A stretch of 64,000 nt of DNA from Glaciecola sp965660625 (GTDB lineage Bacteria > Pseudomonadota > Gammaproteobacteria > Enterobacterales > Alteromonadaceae): the NCBI GenBank assembly GCA_965660625.1, contig CBFIAR010000001.1, forward strand, positions 1 through 64,000. The letters are read 5' to 3'. Both the position numbers and the translations under genes were made by a program. Shown here piece after piece: positions 34,082-44,040 of this stretch. Position 1 is the first letter of the stretch. The number at the start of each line of letters is the position of its first letter. A model generated the notes under the pieces. It did no database searches. It worked only from the letters and a program-made list of their open reading frames with translations, and had not been told where the DNA came from.

Positions 34082-36394
34082 CTACCGTTTGAACCACAAT
34101 AGTCTAGCAATCGCTGGAAGTACAATAATTGCACCTAACATATTCACAATAAACATAAATGTTAGCAATATCCCCATGTCCATTTGAAATTTAAGCGATG
34201 AAAATACCCAAGTACTAACGCCAATGGCTAAGGTAATCCCGGTGAATAGAACAGCGCTGCCTCGCTCTTTCAACGCTTCAAGATAAGACTCTTCAACATT
34301 AAGACCCTCTCGTAGTTTGATGATCATGGTTGAGAGTATGTAAATACCATAATCTACCCCAATACCTACGCCGAGTGCGATAACTGGTAAGGTTGAAACT
34401 GTTAATCCAATTTCTAAATAAGTCATGAGTGCTTGGGCTAATACTGAAACAACGTACAAAGGTATGACGACCGCTAGCGTCGCTCGTATAGATCTAAAGC
34501 TAATAAGACACAGCACAATCACAGCACCAAAAACGTAATACAGCATAGGATCTTGTGAGTCTTTAACTGCTTCGTTAGTTGCAGCCATTACACCAACAGG
34601 ACCTGATGCAAGCTTGAACTGTAGGTCATCCTTCGAAAATTCTTGGCTAATCTCTTTTACGGCGGCAACAACAGTTTCAATCGTTTCTGCTTTATGATCT
34701 TCCATAAATAAGATGATCGGCATGACCGAACAGTTTCTATTCAACAAGCCGGTAGAGCTTGGAACACGAGATATTGCCTGCACAATACTTGCCTGATTTC
34801 GTGGTAAAACTTCCCACTTAGGGTTACCTTCGTTGTAACCCGCATTAACCCGTTTAGCGACCGAAGCCAGTGAGATCGCTGACTGAACTCCGTCTATATT
34901 TTCCATCCGCCATTGAAAATCATCCATCGCTGTCATGTATTCAAACTCAGTACATGCATCTACCTTCGTTTCGACAATAACAGAAATGTAATCTACCGTT
35001 ATTTCATACTTATCAGTGATTAAAAACGTGTCTTGGTTGTAGCGAGAATTTTCGTGTAGCGCTGGCGCTCCAGCATGCAGGTCACCAATCTTCATTTTTT
35101 GCGACTGTATCAACCCAAAAGCAAATAACACAGCTGTTATAGCAACGATACCAATGGCAACTTTAGGGCTTGCACATTTTGCCACTAAATCCCAACTATG
35201 TGTATTCTTCTTAGCAGATTCGGCAATTTTTGCTTTGTACTTATCGGATACTTTTACATAAGACATCAACACAGGTAGAAGCAAGAGATTAGTCAAGATA
35301 ATGACTGCAACACCCATACTCGCCGTAATTGCTAGCTCCCTAATGATACCTATATCAATCACTAGCAGAGTCATAAATCCAACCGTATCTGATAGTAAAG
35401 CGATACCACCAGGAATAAGCAGTGTTTTAAACGCAAGTTGTGATGCGACTTTAACGTCCATACCTGCAGCTGCCCTTTTTCCTACGGCGTTAATCATTTG
35501 AACACCATGACTAACGCCAATAGCAAAGACTAAAAAAGGAACAAGTATCGACATTGGGTCAAGACCGAAGCCAAACAGTGTCAGTAGCCCTAACTGCCAG
35601 ATAACAGCAACAATTGAGCAGAATAATGGCAAGAAAGTTAACATTAACGACTTTGAAAAGAAGAACACCATGATGGCTGTGATGGCTATTGCGATAGCGA
35701 AAAAGATGAGAACGTCTTTAGCACCTTGAGCAACATCGCCGATCATTTTTGCAAAACCGATAATGTGCACAGACGTAGCTTCATTCTCGTAAAGCCCACG
35801 AAGCTGTGTCTCTAAATCGTCAGCAATCGCTAGCGTATCTAACGGTAATCCAGTTTCAGGATCAATATCCAGTAATTGTGCAGTCACCATGGCACATTGG
35901 AAATCATTAGACACTTGCCTACCTAGAATCCCAGCTTTATCAATATTCTTGCGCACAAGTTCTAGTGCAGAAGGATTTGATGAATCAAAATCTGCTGGAA
36001 TGACTGGCCCCCCAGAGAACCCCCCCTCGACTATCTCAGTGAAACGAGTTGCAGGCGAAAACAGAGATGTGACTAATGATCTATCAACACCATTAATAAA
36101 AAACACTTGATCATGTACGTTTTTAAAGGTGTCAAAAAAATTCTGATTAAAAATGTTATCATGCTTATCGCACACTGACACCAGCACATTATTAGCCCCC
36201 CCGAAATCTTGACGGTGCTTCATGTAGGTTTGCATATACTCATGATTAAGCGGTATGTTTTTCTCAAAACCCGCGTCTAATTTTAACTGCGAAGCGTTGT
36301 ACAGAAGAAATAGAGTCACCAATGAGAAAAAAGCAACAACTACCACTCTATGACGAAATACGGCTTTTTCTATAACGTTGATAAAATTTGTCAT
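34082..36394 (-). CDS. RND/MMPL-family exporter
   Basis: A 770-residue inner-membrane protein with two repeats of one helix, a large periplasmic loop, then five helices (12 membrane spans). The second half shows VIALGVGIGVDYGIYILS, a helix-4-type motif with the Asp used for proton coupling in MMPL proteins, matched in the first half by FLVFAIGVSHGVQM, where the Asp is absent. It is the last gene of a four-gene leftward operon that starts with the DUF1302 porin-like gene. It probably exports or moves a hydrophobic substrate between membranes; the substrate is unknown. Confidence 0.88.
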   Translation of the reverse strand: MTNFINVIEKAVFRHRVVVVAFFSLVTLFLLYNASQLKLDAGFEKNIPLNHEYMQTYMKHRQDFGGANNVLVSVCDKHDNIFNQNFFDTFKNVHDQVFFINGVDRSLVTSLFSPATRFTEIVEGGFSGGPVIPADFDSSNPSALELVRKNIDKAGILGRQVSNDFQCAMVTAQLLDIDPETGLPLDTLAIADDLETQLRGLYENEATSVHIIGFAKMIGDVAQGAKDVLIFFAIAIAITAIMVFFFSKSLMLTFLPLFCSIVAVIWQLGLLTLFGFGLDPMSILVPFLVFAIGVSHGVQMINAVGKRAAAGMDVKVASQLAFKTLLIPGGIALLSDTVGFMTLLVIDIGIIRELAITASMGVAVIILTNLLLLPVLMSYVKVSDKYKAKIAESAKKNTHSWDLVAKCASPKVAIGIVAITAVLFAFGLIQSQKMKIGDLHAGAPALHENSRYNQDTFLITDKYEITVDYISVIVETKVDACTEFEYMTAMDDFQWRMENIDGVQSAISLASVAKRVNAGYNEGNPKWEVLPRNQASIVQAISRVPSSTGLLNRNCSVMPIILFMEDHKAETIETVVAAVKEISQEFSKDDLQFKLASGPVGVMAATNEAVKDSQDPMLYYVFGAVIVLCLISFRSIRATLAVVIPLYVVSVLAQALMTYLEIGLTVSTLPVIALGVGIGVDYGIYILSTMIIKLREGLNVEESYLEALKERGSAVLFTGITLAIGVSTWVFSSLKFQMDMGILLTFMFIVNMLGAIIVLPAIARLLWFKR

Positions 36395-36399
36395 ATTAA

Positions 36400-37443
36400 T
36401 TATTTTAACTCAATTTTCTTAATGCCAGATGCTGTTACAGCAAGGATGGCGTCATTGATAACCAAACCATTTAATATGGAATCGCTTAAATCATTTTTTA
36501 ATTTTTTGATTGAAGTATGCATGGCACAGCCTTCGTCATTCTTCGGATAATATTTATTAAGCTCCACGTTAGTTTGGTCTAGTGACAGCACAACACCGTT
36601 GTTGCCAGTAATATATATATTGTTATTTTTACCACGAACGATCGAATTTAATGAGGTTGTAACGCAGGTTTGCAGCCTGTTCCACGCCTTGGAATCATTA
36701 TCTGCTAAGAAGATATTACCGCGCAGACCAACTGCAAAAAGCTGACCGTTTTCGGTTTCTTGAATATCAAAAAATGAGCCACGATAATCTATATCGAAAC
36801 GGCGCCAAGAGCGCCCAAAGTCATCACTAAACGCAAGCATCCCCGCTTCACCAGCCATGTATAGCTTTCCATCAGTATAACTAAGCCGATTAAAGTGAGG
36901 CAAAATGAAAGAGAGTTCTTCCTCATAAAAAGCCGGATCGTCTTTTATACTATCTAAGTACTCTATATCGTCTTGTGGGAGGACAGAAGCATGGAGCTCT
37001 TTTATCCATGTAATACCGCCGTCTATTGTTCTATAAAATAAACCATAGGCACCCACTGCAATTCCGTTATTTTCATCCATAAAAAAAACATCGAGAAATG
37101 GGCGGTCTAACTCCGGCATCATAAGTTGCACTTCCCAGTTGCGGCCAGCATCGGATGAATGCAATACGCTTGCGTCATGACCAACAGCCCAAGCATGATT
37201 ACCCGATAGCGCAATTGCCGTTAATGTCGTTCTGGTCGGTACTGATACCTGAACTAGATCTTGTTGTGTTGTCCCAGTCAGGATATGGCCACGCTCGCCA
37301 ACAATCACAATGTTAATGCCAGCGGCAATATCGAGTAAAAGTGATTCTTTAACAAGTGGAGCCTGATATGAAGAATTCGCAGATAACAATGCACTAAAGG
37401 CAACAAGTCCCACTACAGAGAAGATTTTAAAATTTGAAGTCAT
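36400..37443 (-). CDS. YCF48/BNR-like beta-propeller, exported
   Basis: A 347-residue protein with an N-terminal signal-like segment (residues 1 to about 22). Repeated propeller blades are visible (SSDAGRNWEVQL, RTIDGGITWIKE, SDDFGRSWRRFDI), i.e. Asp-box/BNR signatures of YCF48-related proteins. It sits 5 bp upstream of the RND gene. In this recurrent gene set it is likely the periplasmic partner of the exporter; the substrate is unknown. Confidence 0.85.
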   Translation of the reverse strand: MTSNFKIFSVVGLVAFSALLSANSSYQAPLVKESLLLDIAAGINIVIVGERGHILTGTTQQDLVQVSVPTRTTLTAIALSGNHAWAVGHDASVLHSSDAGRNWEVQLMMPELDRPFLDVFFMDENNGIAVGAYGLFYRTIDGGITWIKELHASVLPQDDIEYLDSIKDDPAFYEEELSFILPHFNRLSYTDGKLYMAGEAGMLAFSDDFGRSWRRFDIDYRGSFFDIQETENGQLFAVGLRGNIFLADNDSKAWNRLQTCVTTSLNSIVRGKNNNIYITGNNGVVLSLDQTNVELNKYYPKNDEGCAMHTSIKKLKNDLSDSILNGLVINDAILAVTASGIKKIELK

Positions 37444-37460
37444 TTGTTCACCGTGGTTAA

Positions 37461-37486
37461 AAAAAACGGCTGGCTAAGCCAACCGT
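37461..37486 (-). terminator. weak terminator after the DUF1329 gene
   Basis: An imperfect stem ACGGCTGG / CCAACCGT (37466-37486), followed on the minus strand by a run of T. It may allow partial read-through into the YCF48/RND genes, setting more of the outer-membrane proteins than of the exporter. Confidence 0.65.
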
Positions 37487-37496
37487 CTATTTTGTT

Positions 37497-38864
37497 TTAT
37501 CTCTTGCCTTCTCGCCTTAACGCCTGCGGCGTAAACTCGCGATCGTCCGGTTTAATACTAAAGTCATACATTTGTTCCTCGTTATCCAAACCAATGGCCA
37601 AATAACGACGAGAATTTAAATCGTGATATACATCTAATGTAGACCATTGAGTCGGCACTTCATAGTAGTTTACACCATGAGCGATAGCGACACGATATAA
37701 TTCACCTCGGTTATCGTAAATATCGGCAACTTGGATTTGCCAGCTATCTTCGTCTATGTAAAAGGTACGCTTTTGATAAACGTGACGGAATTCTTCTTTG
37801 AGTGTAGCCTCAACAACCCATACACGATGTTTTTCAAAACGTGTCAGATCAGGATTTACGTGATTTGGTTTTAAAATGTCGGCGTATGACACTTTGTCAC
37901 TGTGCAAGGCATAGTTATTATAGGCAACGTAAAGCTCTTTTTTACCTTTTAACTCCCAGTTATAGCGGTTTGGTGAACCGTTGTACATGTCGAAGTCATC
38001 CGTCGTTCTGAGACCGTCAGTCGCTGTGCCCGGTGCATCATAGGCGATGTTAGGCGCACGACGCACTCGGCGTTGACCTGTGTTGTAAGTCCAAGCTTGA
38101 CGAGGTTCTTTAATTTGGTCAACTGTTTCATGGACTAACAGAGCAGTACCGGCAAGTCTTGCTGGGCTGGTTACGCTTTGCTTAAATTTAAATAAAATAT
38201 TCTCTTCGCTCAAAGACTCCGGTGTTGCGCCTTGCTCAGAGTATTTTATCATCAGCTGCTCATCAAAACCAATAACATTAAAATCACCACTTGCTGTTAC
38301 CGCAGCTTGTCCACCATTGCGCTGAACCGCTTCACCACGATAGCGTAAAGTGTGGTTCCATATAGCTTCTAACCCATTAGTTGGGATTGGAAAAGGAACA
38401 CCGACAGCCGCTCCTTTTAGACCATTTCCGCCGTCGAGCAACTCTGCTCGAGTAGCATTTGCTTTAGTCGCATCATAGACCCGCTGAGGGTTACTTGCCG
38501 AACGTCGAGTCTGATAAACAGGCATTTTATAAGTGTCAGGATATGTTTCGAATAATTTTTTCTGCCCATCAGTTAAAAACTCGGCGTACTCCTTATAGTT
38601 TTTCGCTGTGATAGTAAACAAAATTTTATCGTCCGCAAATGGATCGATATGAAAGCTGCCTGGCGTATACCCTGCTGGCAATTCCGTAATACCGCCAGTC
38701 CACGCAGGAATCGAACCATCTGCATTACCCGCTTTTTCTGCACCTAAGGGAGTTAACTCATTGCCTAACTTATCCGCTTCGGCTTGAGTTACTTTCGATA
38801 ACACTGATTGACTCGATAAAGCTATAGCAAGCCCGACCGTTATTAAACCTAGTTTTTTAATCAT
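37497..38864 (-). CDS. DUF1329 outer-membrane-associated protein
   Basis: A 455-residue exported protein from ATG 38864; an upstream in-frame codon at 38927 would lie inside the DUF1302 gene. The signal peptide is residues 1 to about 23 (LITVGLAIALSSQSVLSK). The body has the LolA/LolB-like DUF1329 features such as QAEADKLGNELTPLGAEKAG, GSIPAWTGGI and KRTFYIDEDSWQIQVAD. DUF1329 and DUF1302 genes are almost always adjacent, as here. It probably acts as a lipid or hydrophobic-substrate carrier at the outer membrane (inference). Confidence 0.9.
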   Translation of the reverse strand: MIKKLGLITVGLAIALSSQSVLSKVTQAEADKLGNELTPLGAEKAGNADGSIPAWTGGITELPAGYTPGSFHIDPFADDKILFTITAKNYKEYAEFLTDGQKKLFETYPDTYKMPVYQTRRSASNPQRVYDATKANATRAELLDGGNGLKGAAVGVPFPIPTNGLEAIWNHTLRYRGEAVQRNGGQAAVTASGDFNVIGFDEQLMIKYSEQGATPESLSEENILFKFKQSVTSPARLAGTALLVHETVDQIKEPRQAWTYNTGQRRVRRAPNIAYDAPGTATDGLRTTDDFDMYNGSPNRYNWELKGKKELYVAYNNYALHSDKVSYADILKPNHVNPDLTRFEKHRVWVVEATLKEEFRHVYQKRTFYIDEDSWQIQVADIYDNRGELYRVAIAHGVNYYEVPTQWSTLDVYHDLNSRRYLAIGLDNEEQMYDFSIKPDDREFTPQALRREGKR

Positions 38865-38874
38865 TACTACGTCC

Positions 38875-40956
38875 TTAAATTGCGTATTTAATATTGAAAG
38901 ATACGAAGTCTCTATCTGCAAGGGCATTTGTCGTACCTATGCCTCCCCAGAAAGAGCTATAAGAAGCAGTCACCGACCACTTACTTAAATAATCAAACGT
39001 AAATGCAACGTTTGCTGACTTTCTATCTTCCAAGAATAAGAATAATGGATCTGGCGTTGTACCATTTACGTCATGAGCAAAAGTAGCTCTTGCACGTAAA
39101 TTGAAGCCGGCGAAAATATTGTTGTAATCAGCTACCGCCAATAAACGATATCCCCAAGCGCCCGCAGTAGCGAATGGATTTGTTTCTGGGCCGTTGGAAA
39201 GCCCCGTGTGCAATCCCGCTCTATCGCTGATAACGTTACCTTGGACATCTAATACTGGTTCCAAAGACGGCGTTCTAGATGTCCCCGGAGAGTTGAGTCT
39301 AATGATGCTAGGATCTGGAAAATCCATAATCTTAACGTAGCCTGCTTCACCTAATAATATAAAGTTATCGGTGCCGAATTTAGGACCGAATATATGAGAA
39401 GCTGTCATTTGTGCTTGCCAAGTATCTGACAGCAAATATCCCAGCGCAGTTTCACCAGGACCAACATTTCTACCAATATTGTTTAGCTGTGAAATACCAC
39501 CAAGGTCGGGGCGCAAACCGGCATTTGCTAATTGCTCAGGCATACCTGTGTAAAGCAATTCGACATCATCAATTTGTAAAGGTTCGTCCTCTCGGAAAGC
39601 GATTTCACCGGCGATAGCAGTTTCACCCACTGTTGTATTGAAGCTGAAACCGTATAACTTAATATCCTCTGGATAGTCAAATCGAGATTTAGTAAAAGCA
39701 CGTAAATCCGTCACGTTATCTCTTGTAATACCGCCAGGTGATGCAAGTAAGGCTAAATCAGCCGCAATTGCTTGTGAACTAAAATCAGAGGTAACACCTG
39801 CAACTAATGGACGTTGGCTGTGATAATTAATATGATACAAGCTGAATTCAGTTTCATTCAAGTCAGCGGAGAACCAAGTTAGTTTCAGACCGAACTGCCC
39901 TTGATCATCAGCATCGTTATGTGCCGCGTCACTTTGCTCACGAACAGCCACTTTAGTTGGGTAAGCAAGATACGCTTGCCCAATGGTAGCTGGGCTTGCG
40001 CCCATTTTAAGTGCTGTTCCTAATTCATTTAACTGAGTTATGAGAGTATCGGCATCTATATCAGGATTACCTGAAAAACCTAGTTGAATATTATTAAATG
40101 AGCCGCCCTCACCCGCAAAATCGTTACCGGCTAAGTAACTACCTGATACCGGCAAACGCGAGCGTTCCCATTCGTACTGATAGTATCCAGATAAACTAAG
40201 CGTGTCAGTTAGGCCAATAGAACCAAACAGCATGCCAACCGGAATAAAGACTTCTTTTAATTCTGCACCTGGGGCTTGCGCTCTAGAAACATCAACAGGG
40301 TTGGTAGTGTTAATACCATGCTGAATGAAGGTACTTTCACCCCAACTGACTACCTGGTCACCGAGACGCAACGAAACGGGCATTTCGCCCACCCAAAAGT
40401 CTGCATATACAAATGCATCTAGTAGTCTGAAGTCTTTACATAGCTCTTCAGACGCTTTGTCGTCTCTGCATGGGTCCGCAACGTTTCCTGTTATAGGGTT
40501 TGTGTAAGCACGATCGTTATCAGAGTTTTCGAAGTCGTAAAAATAGAAACCACGAGCGAAAAATCCAAAGTCACCATAAACAGCTTCCAATTCGTGTAAG
40601 CCGATGAATTGTGTTGAAAATGCATCACCTTTGTCGTAAGACAAGTTACCTAGGTCACCGTTGGTCGAATATGCGCCATTATTTAATGCCCACACGTCAG
40701 CTGAGGGGTAAATTACGTTTGTCGCTGCGTTATATCCAGTCCAATCAAGACCCGGTTGATTACTATTTCCGATTTGGCTGAAATCACGTTCTTCCGTTCT
40801 TATGCTGGTAGCAAGTGTGAAATTTGAATCGAACGTTATTGATAAATCACCAAAATTCCAATCAGCAGCATTAGCACCTTGTGATGTTGCAGCTAAAAAC
40901 ACAGCAACACTTGCTGCGATTGAAGATTTTTTAAATACGCGAGGCTTATTTCTCAT
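38875..40956 (-). CDS. DUF1302 outer-membrane beta-barrel protein
   Basis: A 693-residue exported protein. The signal peptide is residues 1-30, ending AANA-like (GANAADWNFGD). The body has many alternating amphipathic strands and aromatic girdles, ending in VSFNIKYAI with a terminal hydrophobic strand. This is the DUF1302 porin-like family. It is first in the operon with DUF1329, the YCF48 propeller and the RND exporter, which together span outer membrane, periplasm and inner membrane. Confidence 0.9.
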   Translation of the reverse strand: MRNKPRVFKKSSIAASVAVFLAATSQGANAADWNFGDLSITFDSNFTLATSIRTEERDFSQIGNSNQPGLDWTGYNAATNVIYPSADVWALNNGAYSTNGDLGNLSYDKGDAFSTQFIGLHELEAVYGDFGFFARGFYFYDFENSDNDRAYTNPITGNVADPCRDDKASEELCKDFRLLDAFVYADFWVGEMPVSLRLGDQVVSWGESTFIQHGINTTNPVDVSRAQAPGAELKEVFIPVGMLFGSIGLTDTLSLSGYYQYEWERSRLPVSGSYLAGNDFAGEGGSFNNIQLGFSGNPDIDADTLITQLNELGTALKMGASPATIGQAYLAYPTKVAVREQSDAAHNDADDQGQFGLKLTWFSADLNETEFSLYHINYHSQRPLVAGVTSDFSSQAIAADLALLASPGGITRDNVTDLRAFTKSRFDYPEDIKLYGFSFNTTVGETAIAGEIAFREDEPLQIDDVELLYTGMPEQLANAGLRPDLGGISQLNNIGRNVGPGETALGYLLSDTWQAQMTASHIFGPKFGTDNFILLGEAGYVKIMDFPDPSIIRLNSPGTSRTPSLEPVLDVQGNVISDRAGLHTGLSNGPETNPFATAGAWGYRLLAVADYNNIFAGFNLRARATFAHDVNGTTPDPLFLFLEDRKSANVAFTFDYLSKWSVTASYSSFWGGIGTTNALADRDFVSFNIKYAI

Positions 40957-41120
40957 GTTCTTATATTCTCCCGAACTATCGCCTTATGCGATACTTTTCT
41001 AGTAATTTCTGAACTATTAACAAAATGATTACATCATTTTACACCAATCGCAAGAACAAATCGTACCAGTTAACCATTTATGCAAAAAAACCACATAAAA
41101 CACTTCATTCTGCTCTTTTT

Positions 41121-41345
41121 TCAACCAGCCACCCTTTCGAATGACTGAATTTTATTTTCGTTATTCACGGTCAAACAAAACTTACCTTTTATTCCAACGG
41201 GTTCGACAAATGGTCTTAGTCTCGATGAGGGAATTTGCACCCGTTCTCCAGTTGTCGCCGTAACAACGACGGTTTTCAAGGTTGTCAGATACAAACTCTC
41301 ACATTCTAAATAAGAAAGACTAATAGCAAAAACATAGCGTTTCAT
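41121..41345 (-). CDS. DUF2835 small protein
   Basis: A 74-residue protein. The beginning RYVFAISLSYLECESLY and the later GERVQIPSSRLRPFVEPVGIKGKF are the family's conserved parts (PilZ-like small beta fold). DUF2835 genes are typical of Alteromonadales and Vibrio relatives and often near pepN. Role unknown. Confidence 0.82.
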   Translation of the reverse strand: MKRYVFAISLSYLECESLYLTTLKTVVVTATTGERVQIPSSRLRPFVEPVGIKGKFCLTVNNENKIQSFERVAG

Positions 41346-41422
41346 TGTCTCGACATCACTCTGACCGCACTCTAAATTGAAGACTCTTTTTTTATGAGCT
41401 GATTTATAGAAACGCAGAACTC

Positions 41423-44038
41423 TTAACTAGTCAAACTTTTACTGACTTTTTCATATAAATCTTTGCTTAAGTTAGTCCTACCAAGTAAGCGTTTTAATTG
41501 CATTATCATCATCTGTTGATGATTTTTTGCAAACCTTTTGTATTGAATAAGGGGTGTTACAAGCCTCGATGCTATTTGTGGGTTTATCGAATCAAGCTCA
41601 ATTAAATAGTCAGTTAAAAATTGATAGCCACTGCCATCAAGCGCATGAAAACCGTCAGTATTATAGAATGCGAAACTGCCAACTAAAGAGCGCACTTTAT
41701 TCGGATTTCTCAGATTGAACTGGCGATGACTTGCGAGCAAGGTTAGTTTCGCTAGAATATCATTACTCTTTGTTGTTGCATGTAGAGCAAACCATTTATC
41801 CATCACCACTGCGTTTTCATGGTATTCGCGCTCGAAAGACAACATTAACTTTTCAAATAGCGCAATTGAACAAATTTGAGAAGCTTTCAACATAGAAAGC
41901 TTGTCAGTCATATTATCTGCAAGATTAAAGCGCTGTTCTAATTGCTCAGCAATAGCAGGCAACTTCGAATAACTTAACAACTGTAAAGCTGCACTAAGTA
42001 CTCGACGTTTATTCACTTGAACCTTGATATACTGGTAATCTTCGTGTGCTATATTCGTCACTATCTCGTGCAAAAAGTCATTCAGATTTTCTTGCATTTT
42101 CACAATAAAAGCAGAGCGCGCAACTGAAAGTTTGAGAGGCTCTGAATGTTCGATACCTTGCGTTAATGTTTCTACACTGGGTATGCTTAACATCTCGTTT
42201 AAGAGTTCGTCGTTATTATAAGCTTGCTTCAGCGCGGCTTCTAAGCTACTCCAAACGGCACCTGTAAATTCAGCGTTTGGGTCCTGATACAATTGCATTA
42301 TAAGGCTCGAATATAATGCTTGGCTTGCGTCCCATTTTGAATAGTCGCTAGATGAAAAGGTCATTATTAGCAATAAGTCTTCTAATGAATAAGGGTAATC
42401 AAGTATTACGGGTGCAGAAAAATCACTCAACAATACTGGAACAAAATCCTCATTAGTAACAAACAAACTGGCTCTTTCTGCATCTAGCACAAAAGTATCA
42501 TTATTTAGCTTTAGATCAATTTTACGCCCAGTAGGATCTAAACATTCCATCTTTATCGGTATATAAAGTGCTTGTTTTTCGCTCTGATCGGCAGTATGCA
42601 TTGTCCTTTGGGTGAAGATTAGTTTTTCGTTGCCGTTCTCTGATGCTCTTTCAACTTTCACTCTAGGTGTACCTGACTGTGAGTACCATAACTTAAAGTG
42701 ATCAAGGTTGACTTCATTAGCATCTTGCATCGCATTGACAAAATCATCGCATGTTACTGCTTGGCCATCATGTCTTTCAAAATACAAATCCATGCCACGT
42801 CGGAAACCCTCAACACTGAGCAATGTGTGCAGCATTCTAATAACTTCAGCACCTTTATCGTAGACAGTGACTGTATAGAAATTATTCATCTCAATAACTT
42901 CATCCGGTCTAATGGGATGACTCATCGGGCCCGCATCTTCAGCAAACTGATGCTCTCGCATTACCTTTACTTGGCTTATGCGAGTCGCAAGATAGCTAAA
43001 CATGTCAGCAGAAAATTGCTGGTCTCTGAATACAGTTAGGCCTTCTTTTAAACTTAATTGGAACCAATCTCGACAAGTGACTCGATTGCCCGTCCAATTA
43101 TGGAAATATTCATGTCCAATTATCGACTCAATGTTGAAAAAATCATCATCTGTAGCGCTGTTGGCATCTGCTAAAACGAATTTACTATTGAAAACGTTTA
43201 GCCCTTTGTTCTCCATTGCGCCCATATTAAAAAAGTCGACGGCCACAACCATGTATATGTCTAAATCATATTCTAAGCCAAACACTTCTTCGTCCCACGT
43301 CATCGCTTTTTTGAGCGATGCCAATGCGTGATGACCTTGATGAGCTTTGCCCTTGTCAACGAACAATTCTAATTGAATTTCACGGCCCGACATTGTTGTA
43401 AACGAATCACTAAGTTTGTCGAAGTTGCCTGCAACTAGAGCAAATAAATAACACGGCTTTTTAAAAGGGTCATGCCATTTGACTAATTTTCTACCGTCGG
43501 ATATGTCGCGTTCTTCAACAAGGTTGCCATTCGAAAGCACATGTGGAAACGCCACTGTTTCAGCAATGATAGTAACGGTATAAACCGACAATACATCAGG
43601 ACGATCTAAGAAATAGGTAATCTTACGGAAACCCTCGGCTTCACATTGTGTACAGTAAGCACCGTTAGATAAGTAAAGCCCTTCCAAACTGCCGTTATTG
43701 ACTGGGGCGATACTATTTTTAATCTGCAAGGTAAATGTCGTAAAATTCACAAGTTCCGTATGCGGAATAACTAACTTACCTTCTTCTATTTGATAATTAG
43801 AGAGTGCTGAACCGTTCAACAACACGCTGATTAATTGTAGATCTTCACCATCCAGAACTAGATCTTGCTCGGTAGCTATCCTAGTAAGATTGACTGAAGC
43901 GTTTGTCGCATGCTCACACTTCAGCAATGAGGTGACAATCGTATCCGTTGGATCAAGTTCAATAACCAGATCAACTTCATTGATAAAGTAATTTGGCGCT
44001 TGATAATCCAAGCGTCTTTTAGCAATAGCTTGCGACAA
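41423..44038 (-). CDS. pepN: aminopeptidase N
   Basis: An 871-residue M1 zinc metallopeptidase, one residue longer than E. coli PepN. GAMEN appears in NMGAMENKGLNVF (about 258-270). The zinc site is GHEYFHNWTGNRVTC with the downstream Glu in LKEGLTVFRDQQF. Four domains are intact. It releases N-terminal residues from peptides in the cytoplasm. It starts 2 bp after the NhaC gene ends. Confidence 0.96.
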   Translation of the reverse strand: MSQAIAKRRLDYQAPNYFINEVDLVIELDPTDTIVTSLLKCEHATNASVNLTRIATEQDLVLDGEDLQLISVLLNGSALSNYQIEEGKLVIPHTELVNFTTFTLQIKNSIAPVNNGSLEGLYLSNGAYCTQCEAEGFRKITYFLDRPDVLSVYTVTIIAETVAFPHVLSNGNLVEERDISDGRKLVKWHDPFKKPCYLFALVAGNFDKLSDSFTTMSGREIQLELFVDKGKAHQGHHALASLKKAMTWDEEVFGLEYDLDIYMVVAVDFFNMGAMENKGLNVFNSKFVLADANSATDDDFFNIESIIGHEYFHNWTGNRVTCRDWFQLSLKEGLTVFRDQQFSADMFSYLATRISQVKVMREHQFAEDAGPMSHPIRPDEVIEMNNFYTVTVYDKGAEVIRMLHTLLSVEGFRRGMDLYFERHDGQAVTCDDFVNAMQDANEVNLDHFKLWYSQSGTPRVKVERASENGNEKLIFTQRTMHTADQSEKQALYIPIKMECLDPTGRKIDLKLNNDTFVLDAERASLFVTNEDFVPVLLSDFSAPVILDYPYSLEDLLLIMTFSSSDYSKWDASQALYSSLIMQLYQDPNAEFTGAVWSSLEAALKQAYNNDELLNEMLSIPSVETLTQGIEHSEPLKLSVARSAFIVKMQENLNDFLHEIVTNIAHEDYQYIKVQVNKRRVLSAALQLLSYSKLPAIAEQLEQRFNLADNMTDKLSMLKASQICSIALFEKLMLSFEREYHENAVVMDKWFALHATTKSNDILAKLTLLASHRQFNLRNPNKVRSLVGSFAFYNTDGFHALDGSGYQFLTDYLIELDSINPQIASRLVTPLIQYKRFAKNHQQMMIMQLKRLLGRTNLSKDLYEKVSKSLTS

Positions 44039-44040
44039 AT

